The notes under the pieces are model-generated. The model was given only the letters and a program-made list of their open reading frames with translations, was not told where the DNA came from and searched no databases. Position numbers and translations under genes: made by a program. Positions 56,689 through 64,000 of a stretch of 64,000 nt of DNA are shown here, in pieces. Numbering within the stretch: position 1 is the stretch's first letter; every line of letters begins with the position of its first letter. The stretch is from Nereocystis luetkeana (Eukaryota; Sar; Phaeophyceae; Laminariales; Laminariaceae): NCBI GenBank assembly GCA_031213475.1, contig JARUPZ010000009.1, positions 11,069,601 through 11,133,600 on the forward strand, read 5' to 3'.

Positions 56689-57534
56689 TTGAAGCCAGGT
56701 TTCCACCAAGTCAGGAGGACCTTGAAGACCGAGCCAAAGGCGGAGGCTTGTTTATACCTCAACGACTGCCACCACCACGGAGCTGACTGCAGAAAGATTC
56801 TGCTGGCGTCTGGCCGGAGGTCGTTTTCTAGCGACGTCACTTGGGAGTACCCGAGGAAACCGTTTGGGGGGTTACTTCCTTCGGAGGAAGAGAGCTCCGC
56901 GCCGCCGATGTCACCGTCACCATCGCCCCCGGACACGCCGGAGACTGTGGGTGGCCCCGACGTATGGCCCGGATTACTGTCCCTATCCCCAATGCTTCCG
57001 CCGCTACCGCCGTTATCACCGCCGCTACCGCCGCCGCCACCGCCGCCACCGTCGCCGCCGAGGTTACCGCCGTCGCCGCCGCAGAAGTCACCGCAGCCAC
57101 AGCTTTCGCAGCGTGCTGCCTAGGGACTGGGTTCGAACACCCCGGACCCGGAGAATGGCGACGTGCTGAGGGGGGGTACCAAGGGGGAGACTGCACGACA
57201 CCAGGAGCGTGGTGGCGGCGTGCAGGAGGGGCGGACCAGGGAGACTGCACGACACCAGGAGGATGGTGGCGGCGTGCAGGGTGGTCGGACAATGGGGGAA
57301 GCGGGACGACACCCGGAGGAAGGTGACGTTCTGAGGGGGCGGACAAGATGGGAGACCGCGCTGAACCGCGAGTCTATGGAGCATTGGCTGCTGTCGCTGA
57401 TTGCAGCGCGGGAAGGTATAGGTCATGTAGCTTTCGACCAAGCCCCACCGCGCGAGAATCCTCCCCTTCCCACACACCCGGCAAGCGAGCGTTCGACGCC
57501 GAACTCGTATGCTGTAGCGTGTGTGGACGAGTAG
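56689..57534 (+). pseudogene. copia integrase C-terminal linker, right copy
   Basis: Pro-rich tract (shorter CCG-type microsatellite, run of 8 Pro), then a frame break near 57120 not present in the left copy, then the 18-19-residue repeats (VLRGGTKGETARHQE and relatives). Confidence 0.65.
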
Positions 57535-57565
57535 TCGATCGTCAAGAGGCAGGCGATAGACAAGG

Positions 57566-57900
57566 ATTGTTTTTTTAATATATTTTTTCAACATCACTTT
57601 TACTTTCCAGCCATACTCGTGGGAGGATTTACGCTCGAAGAGCTCTTGACAAGCCGTGATCACAGGTTTCCCCCCTTCTCCCTCCCGCTACGTGCCTTCT
57701 TTTTTTTGTCGCGCATAGGGTTCAGCATTCCCACTGCTCGTCGAATTTCATCGAATGTAGCAAACTCACGCTTTCGGGCTTTCCGCTAAGCAATTTCTTT
57801 TTGGCAAGGAAACATCCCTACGAGCATGCACTCGGTGAGACCTGAACCCCCGAAAAGGATCTTGATAGGCACGCGTACCACCTACCAAGCCACCGGGATC
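57566..57900 (-). mobile_element. tRNA-derived SINE, copy 3 (duplicate of copy 2)
   Basis: Same position and orientation relative to the copia element as 38348-38684, so it was inserted before the duplication. Its B box is GGTTCAGGTCT, one base from the left copy. Confidence 0.72.
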
Positions 57901-57914
57901 ATGGACTGGCGGAC

Positions 57915-58680
57915 GCGAGGTCAGGAGCGACGTAGAAACCAGAGGGGCCCAGCGTCATCTCGGCGAAATGGATGTTCGCCTGGAAATCCATCGAGCATGG
58001 TGATTTGGTGCGGACGAAAGCAGGGCTGGTGGCACGGGGTTTCGAGCAGCGTGAGGGTATTGATTTATTTGAGACTTGTGCTCCGATGCCTGCAGCGTCT
58101 TGGTTTTGTTTGTTGGGTGATATGCATGCGAGTTGGGTTTGGATGTGTGTTATTATTATGCCGAGCAAGCGTTCGTGCAGTCGAGTTTGGATTTCGATGT
58201 GTTCATGCGACTGCCCCCTGACTGCGGCGAAATATCCGGTAAGGTTGTCAGATTTTACCGCAGTCTCTACGCCTTGACGCAAGCGTCAAGATCGTGGCAC
58301 AACCACCTTTTCACTCACATGAAGAGTCTAGGATTTGAGCAGAGACCCGCTGATGCGTGCCTCATGAGGTTGGTCGTGTCGGTTCGGTCTCCATAGTAAC
58401 AGTGGTTCATGTGGATGATGTTTTTACTGTAGGACTCGAGGCTGAATGCGATCGGTTCTGTGAAGACCTGAACAGCCTTGTTCCGAAGAACAATCCGGGC
58501 GAGTTGCGGTGGTATGCTGGTTGTTGGCTTTCGAGGGATTGGGATGCTGGTACTTTACGATTTCGCAGCTGGCGTTCGCTGACAAGACCGCGGCGAGGTT
58601 TGGTGTTAGGTTTGAGAGGAATAATCCGCTTTCGACTGTTGTCAGCTCGAAGCGTTCGACCAGAAGGAACCCGTGGGTGA
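57915..58680 (+). pseudogene. copia reverse transcriptase, right copy
   Basis: SAKWMFAWKSIEHG, LVARGFEQREG, a shared frameshift near 58125, GLDVCYYYAEQAFVQS (the left copy has YFD here, so the first catalytic Asp is lost in this copy), SLYALTQASRSWHNH, a private frameshift near 58380, then VVHVDDVFTVG. Confidence 0.88.
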
Positions 58681-59344
58681 TTGGCCTTTCGGCGAGCTGA
58701 TGGGGTGCTTGATGTGTCTTGCGAACCAGACACGACCGGATTTTGCGAAAGCGGTGAGGGCGGTAGTGAGGTACACGAATAGGCCAAGGGAAGTACACTG
58801 GGAGACAGCGGTCGGTATTTTAGAGTATGTTTTTTCTACGAGTGATTTCGGCATTACGTTTCACAAGGGTAGCCGACTTGAACTGGTAGCGTTTACGGAT
58901 GCGGACTATGCCAACAAAACCGCTGACAGGAGGTCAGTTTCAGGTGGAGCTATCATGTGTGCTGGGGTGAGTGCGCTGGTTTTCAGGACGAAGAAATGCG
59001 TTACGCTCTCAACCACTGAGGCTGAATATGTAGCACTAGCGGACACTATCCAGGGAGCGATGTTCTTGCGTTACGTTTGGAGATTCATTTTGCCGGGGTT
59101 TGGGGAGCGATGCAATACGTTTTTCGAATATAACGAGAGGGCAAGGCAACTTGCACAAACCCCAGCGTGGATGTCGAATTCTAAGCACGTCGACGCTCGA
59201 CACCACGTTTCGCGAGAGTTTATTTTCAAGGGGAAGTTTGTTATTACCGAGGTACAGTCGGAGGAGCAGCGAGCGGACTTCTTAACACAACCGCTCCACA
59301 GCACGGGTTTTCGTTATCACCGGGATGTTGTGATGAACCTTTGA
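58673..59344 (+). pseudogene. copia RNase H, right copy (most intact domain)
   Basis: 223 open codons with AFTDADYANK, SVSGGAI, STTEAEYVALAD and the full C-terminal ADFLTQPLHS segment that is truncated in the left copy. It is in a different frame from the RT immediately upstream. Confidence 0.87.
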
Positions 59345-60012
59345 AGCATTCTTTCCGAGATGTATATTTGTTTTAGTGAAGATGTGTTGGAACTATATTC
59401 CGAAGATACTCCCGTCTTTCCTTGTCGGGATGGACTTCGAGAGTTTTTGGGGTTTTCCGAGTGGTCTCAACGTGACATAATTTTGAGTGAGGAAATCTAT
59501 GCTATCTCGTATTATTACCGTCGCGATTTGCGTATCTATGGCGGGAGTAGGGGATAAGGGGACACTCTTGTCCAGAGGAAACCAGTTCCTTGTGATGTAT
59601 AGCACTACATTTCGTCACTAGACTATTCTTTTCTTGATTGGCATAACTACCCCTGTCGTATTTTTCTGATGATTGTAGTGATTTAGGTTCTTGATGAGAC
59701 TGGAGAGATACTAAGAAGCGCTTGGGGGCGTGTGCGGTCCATATGAAAATGTGTTCTGAAGAGGGAAAGTTTGGACAGTTGTAAGTAAATCGAGAGAAAG
59801 GTTGGTAGGACTGAACAGACACTGATATATTAGAATCAATTCCGTGGAAAATATCGTTTTACCTGTCTGAGTCCGAGAAGAATGCCGTTTCACCTGGCAT
59901 TGGATTCCGATATTTTTATATGTTTGCAACAGAGAGAGAGGCTGTGGATTTGAGCATTTGAATACTGGTTTGAGGATTTGAGTGTTGATTCGAGGATTTG
60001 ATTTTTGAGTCA

Positions 60013-60804
60013 GGCTGTTTCCTATGCGGTTCGATTTCGAGCTTCATATTTGTATTTTTCGATCTTAAAAACTAATGACTCTGCTTATGCAGTCGAAATA
60101 TGCAAAATCTGACCGGATTTTTTTCCATTCGAGAATCCGATGACCCAAGTCGTCGGAGTTTGGCCCAAAATCCGACGATCTGGGTCATCAGATTTTCAAA
60201 TCGAAAAATGGCATGCTCTCTAAATTCAAGATGTTATCCATGACGGCAAACCGCAGCAGAACGATCGATGAGTTTGAAGTTGACACAGCTGTATAGCTGC
60301 GTCACTTGGCGCCCGACGCTCGGGCGGCGGGCGGCGCGACCCTCCGTGGCCAGACGTCAGTCACCTGGCGCGGATTCGGCCCTAGAAACCAAGAGAAGGG
60401 CGTTCGGCACGCACCTCTCCGTGGATACGTACGAGTACTTGTACGTACACTGCTGTACAGCAGCAGGAGCAGCAGCAGTCAGTCACAACATGGAACCCAA
60501 AATACCAAGATAGGTGGCTCTAGCGCACTCGCCACGTCTCTTCGCCGCCAGACCAGAGGCAGCCAGCCTTGGCTCGCACACTTGGGTCCTACGCGCAGTG
60601 CAGCGCACCCAGCGCGTCTCTTCGAGGCGCCAAACCACAAAAACAGCAGTTGGTCTCGGCGTTTGCTCAAATCTCTACACACACACAGTAAACCTGATTT
60701 TTCCGCGTAGGAAGACTGTTTCGATTTCATTTGCCAACTTCACATCTGAAAATGCGATCGGGCCAAAATCTGAAGCTCAAAAATCGAACCGCATAGGAAA
60801 CGGC
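60013..60804. mobile_element. Harbinger-like TIR element nested in copia 3' region, right copy
   Basis: Perfect TCA on both sides (60010-60012 and 60805-60807), inverted ends GGCTGTTTCCTATGCGGTTC and GGCCGTTTCCTATGCGGTTC, and an interior hairpin near 60135-60195. No transposase frame, so it is non-autonomous. Confidence 0.8.
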
Positions 60805-60950
60805 CTCACAGATTGGATGTTTGTTTTCCTGAATTTTAAATGAGTTGGTCATAATAATGAAAAATATCTACGAACGAATTTGTATATTGTCATGTTACCG
60901 ACCTGGGGTGTTTTCGAAGTATGGCGGTGTACATTGAGCAGGGGGGATAT

Positions 60951-61231
60951 CGATTGTGCTCAAGAGACACGACGGAGATGTTCCATCTAACATTAGGGAG
61001 TTCCGTATATTGATGTGGGATTATAAGAACAGAAGATTTAGGCGGATAATCTGCGGGACATACAGGAGATTTAGTGTGCCGGGAATGTGGTGGATCATAA
61101 CGTGCATGCTTCGCCATCCGCTGTCACTGGACAGCTCGGATATATAATGTACAAGAAGAGTTCCGGGGTATTTTCTGGAGTCAATCACGCGTTCCCGTGC
61201 CAGCTTCGTCTATACCTTTAGAGATCAATCA
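60951..61231 (+). repeat. 3' LTR of right copia element
   Basis: Starts CGATTGTGCTCAAG after a G-rich polypurine tract (GCAGGGGGGATAT) and ends GATCAATCA. At 61140-61155 it carries the uninterrupted form of the site where the left LTR has the extra TACCTGGTA. Confidence 0.85.
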
Positions 61232-62404
61232 ACAGAGAATTTTGGACGCCGGTCGTCTCCTTTGGTCATATATATGACGTCTTCATCGTGCGCAGGGGAG
61301 TAGGACTTCCTGCTTTTCCCTACCCTTTTGCAGTTCATCTTGCAATCTGCTGATTCCTTGCTTGGGTTTGATACGATTTTCTACTGCTCTTCGGCTTGTT
61401 CAGATTTCTCCCATTCATTACCGATTTTACGTATTGCCGCTATTTGTTGGCTGCTTCACTTCCTGGAGCCGTTCGGCCTGTGATCCCTTTCTTTTGCGCT
61501 TGCTGGTTTTCATTGTTATCCGTTGTAGGATGGCGCCTCCTACTGGCACTGCTGGATCGCCTACTTCACACCTTTTGTTGGCTTCGTTCGCGTTCGGTCA
61601 CCAATGTCGTGTCCTTGTGCGGCTTGGCCACTCCCATTCTCGGCGATGCTGTTTCATGTGCTTGGTGTAATTAATCTGTATATCAACACACACCTAGGCC
61701 ACTACCTCATGGTAGCACCTAGGAAGCAGCAAGGCAACGGTTGCCCTTCTCTACAACATGTATGTAGATTGAGAAAATTGGAGTGGAACTTGCAGATGAA
61801 GGTGACGCCCGAGAGCAATTCGAATGACCGATGGAACAGATTGTATTTATGTAGTACACTTACTTGCTATGAGACATGAAGGCGACATGATGATGAGCGT
61901 GATATGCAACTACGGCATATATATAGTAAGCGCTTCTTCAACGAACCAGGGCAACAGTAGACGCACGTCCTGCGTCACCTAACGGTTCTACAACGAACAG
62001 AAAACGTTGTCGAAAGCCAAAACAAACTGTGAGAGTTGCTTCATCGAGGTAACAAAACTCCAACGAAGCGTAGCAGTGGGTCCAGGGCCGGCGTGAAACG
62101 CTTAAAAGTCGAAGCGACGGGAGTAGTAGTAGAAGCAAAATCCTGGCCAACGCGAACGTCACTATTATCAACGGGAGCAACACCCGGGTAAACAGAAAAA
62201 GCAGATAGAAAAATACAAGATCCTTCGCGAAAGCGAAGGGCTACAGGGCCCTAGGAGGAAGGAGGAAAAACAGCCTGACCTGGGCACACGCCAAAAGGAA
62301 CTGAACGCACCCACTGGCAGACGTGCAAGTCCATGCACAACGAATGTTTTCAGACCCCAGGAGCAGACCAACTGCGGATCAACCATGTATGGTACGACGA
62401 ACCG

Positions 62405-62700
62405 GAAGGCTACGATAGACACGAGAGTAGACTCTTAAAGTACGAAGATCTGTTCCGAGTCCGAACTGAGGAGGCCAACCGATAGGGCCTTGCGCTGAGC
62501 GGCGCTCTTTTCCAGTTCCACCGGAGCTTTTGCGCCGAATATCGCGTATTGTTCGTCCTGAACTTCCTTGACCTGGTAGATGTAGAGCTTCGTGGAGGGC
62601 TTGTAGCACGAGACGTGCAGGGGGTCTTGCACAGGCCGTTCAATATGTCGTTGTCCTTTATGGTTACTTTCCAGTAGACCGAATCCCTCCCGACTTGCAG
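62405..62700 (-). pseudogene. decayed exon of an unidentified host gene, right-arm copy
   Basis: The minus strand reads, after ...CTGCAAG, GRDSVYWKVTIKDNDILNG in a frame that would join candidate exon MSFTFKKGGG (phase 1). A frameshift follows, then DPLHVSCYKPSTK, QVKEVQDEQYAIFGAK and SVGLLSSDSEQIFVL, then a TAA where the left copy has CAA. Third positions are GC-rich in both parts. Confidence 0.5.
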
Positions 62701-62989
62701 AAATAGATCACAGACAACAAACCGACAACACAGAAGATAACTAAAAGTTGCGCGAAAGAAACTGTCCATGGCAACGGCAGTAGTAGCAGTGGCAGCAGCA
62801 GCCCATACACTCGGTGTTGAGGCAGAGACTGTGTAATAAAAAAAAATGTTGGCAAGTCTCAACTTCTGTTTTGGAGAGTGAAGTAACGGGCACTGCAAAC
62901 AACGACAGGTCTCGGTGAGAGCTCCTATCATCAACATAAATCTAAAAAACATATTGGTTGTATTATAATAGTATCGGGCAAAAACATAT

Positions 62990-63990
62990 CTTGATATTTA
63001 TCAGTTTTTTTTCTTCTTGGATTTGAGCGTTACAGGTCGAGTACGTAAGGGAACAGCAACAATGCCAACGAAAACAGCAGCGGCGGTAGGCAATGTTGTG
63101 GAAAGAAACGCAGGGTGCAAAAAACAACGGCAGTAGCAGCAGCAGCAGTAGCGCAAAAACGAATGGCAGTACGCGCAGTAGCGCATAATAAACAAATGAC
63201 ATTATAGAAATTAAAGTAGTACGTTTTTGTCTTGGATTCAGTGCCAAACATCGACTACGTGCGGGAAAAAAAGCAACAAAGCCTAGAACGACAGCAGGAG
63301 CGGCGGTAGACACCTGTCCCGGTGTGGAAAGGAGCGCAGGTTGTACATAACCACGGCAGCGGCAGCGGCAGCAGTAGCACATACGTGTACTGTACCTATA
63401 TATCGGGGTCAGGTCGTGTCATGAAAGAATGACACACTCATCTTGGTGGTAGCGTGCAAAACGTATCTATAATGTATCATGTTATATTTTCTTGTATTTA
63501 TTTAGTGCTGAAGTTCGACAACGTGCGGGGACAGCAACAACGCCAACAACAGCATACCAGGCAAACAAGCGCAGCAGCAGCAGCGGCGGCGGCGGACACT
63601 GACTCAAAGCTGTCTAGACCAGCAACAACGCGAACGACGGCTACATGAACAAAAAAGCCGCACCAGGGATGGTGGGAGCGCGGGGTTACAGCAGCAGAAA
63701 AAGGAGCAGCAGCAGTGGGCTGCGCCATGAAGTCTCGTGTTCTCGCTTGCGGGAACAGCAACAACGCCGACAACAACATCACGAACAACAGCAGCAACAG
63801 CGGCGGTAACCACCTCCTACAGCAGCAACGCGAACGACGATTACATGAACAACCAGAGCAGCATCAGGGGCGGTAGACGCGCGGGATTGCAGCAGTAGGA
63901 GGGGACGGAGGAGGACCAGGAGCAGCAGCATCAGTGGGCGTGTTCTCGTAGGATTGAAAACCAAAAAAAGGGTGAGTAAGTGTTGAAAAA
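62990..63990 (-). repeat. long-period CAG-rich tandem array (right arm)
   Basis: Reverse complement of 32030-33090, with differences in triplet-run lengths. It continues to the window end. Confidence 0.7.
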
Positions 63991-64000
63991 CACTTGGCAA

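Larger units (their letters stand above)
53451..61231 (+). mobile_element. degenerate Ty1/copia LTR retrotransposon, right copy
   Basis: Same structure as the left element, on the plus strand: 5' LTR 53451-53711, gag, knuckle, protease, integrase, SINE-interrupted linker, RT, RNase H, Harbinger-like insertion, 3' LTR 60951-61231. No matching target duplication (GGTAT before, ACAGA after). The flank beyond the 3' LTR equals that of the left copy while the flank before the 5' LTR does not, so the two are products of segmental duplication, not of two transpositions. Confidence 0.92.
53451..64000 (-). repeat. right arm of the giant inverted duplication (cut by window end)
   Basis: Reverse complement of 32089-42837. 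It starts exactly at the TG of the 5' LTR. Differences from the left arm include absence of the 105-bp MITE, a 20-bp deletion in the 5' LTR, absence of the 7-nt TACCTGGTA insertion in the 3' LTR, a shorter proline-codon microsatellite, and scattered substitutions. It still matches at base 64000, so the true arm is longer. Confidence 0.93.

Noticed and set aside
35001..61231. Two independent insertions of the same retrotransposon family
   Set aside because: They share the 3' flank for kilobases, the same nested SINE and Harbinger-like insertions, and the same frameshifts; only a segmental inverted duplication explains this.

Overview
This window is nuclear DNA of a multicellular photosynthetic stramenopile, most likely a brown alga. 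The strongest marker is an intact 339-codon reading frame (48628-49647) made of eight Cys/His repeats with the spacing C-X4-C-X16-C-X2-H-X12. That spacing is the signature of the EsV-1-7 / IMMEDIATE UPRIGHT family, which is expanded in Phaeophyceae. A spliced P-loop sulfotransferase-like gene with GT-AG borders, GC-rich third codon positions in the gene-like exons, very low gene density and abundant decayed transposable elements fit the same picture.

Left part (1-31 kb): mostly repeat-rich intergenic DNA. It holds a tRNA-derived SINE (start of the window), a 432-bp Harbinger-type MITE (2451-2882), several tandem repeats and minisatellites, a 9-bp repeat domain (about 10.67-11.72 kb), a second TIR-bearing repeat family (14383 and 21131), a dense cluster of GTTAC/GTAAC words (21656-22192), and two divergent spliced gene candidates: an unknown gene on the minus strand (24101-24708) and the sulfotransferase-like gene on the plus strand (25435-27550). 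Four copies of a 105-bp MITE with TA target duplications lie between 28.8 and 44.5 kb.

Right part (32-64 kb): dominated by a very large inverted duplication. The left arm (32089-42837 or longer) and right arm (53451-64000, cut by the window end) are about 95-98% identical by eye and flank a 10.6-kb unique loop. Each arm holds the same degenerate Ty1/copia retrotransposon: LTR, gag, zinc knuckle, DSGA protease, integrase, RT, RNase H, LTR. Each copy carries an antisense SINE and an 0.8-kb Harbinger-like element. Outside the 3' LTR both arms also hold the same flanking DNA, with a decayed gene exon and a CTG/CAG-rich long-period array. Shared frameshifts and a shared integrase catalytic-site change show that an already dead element was copied as a segment. 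The two LTRs of one element differ by about 15%, but the arms differ by only a few percent. The left arm later gained a 105-bp MITE, and the right arm preserves the exact empty site.

The loop (42838-53450) holds the EsV-1-7-type gene, a 32-bp minisatellite, a MITE, a decayed RT/RNase H remnant on the minus strand, and several tandem duplications. A short palindromic word, TACCNGGTA, is strongly over-represented from 14.8 kb onward. In one LTR it is present as a 7-nt insertion (CCTGG plus a duplicated TA) absent from the three sister LTRs. This looks like an excision footprint of an undescribed TA-targeting transposon and is the most novel signal here.
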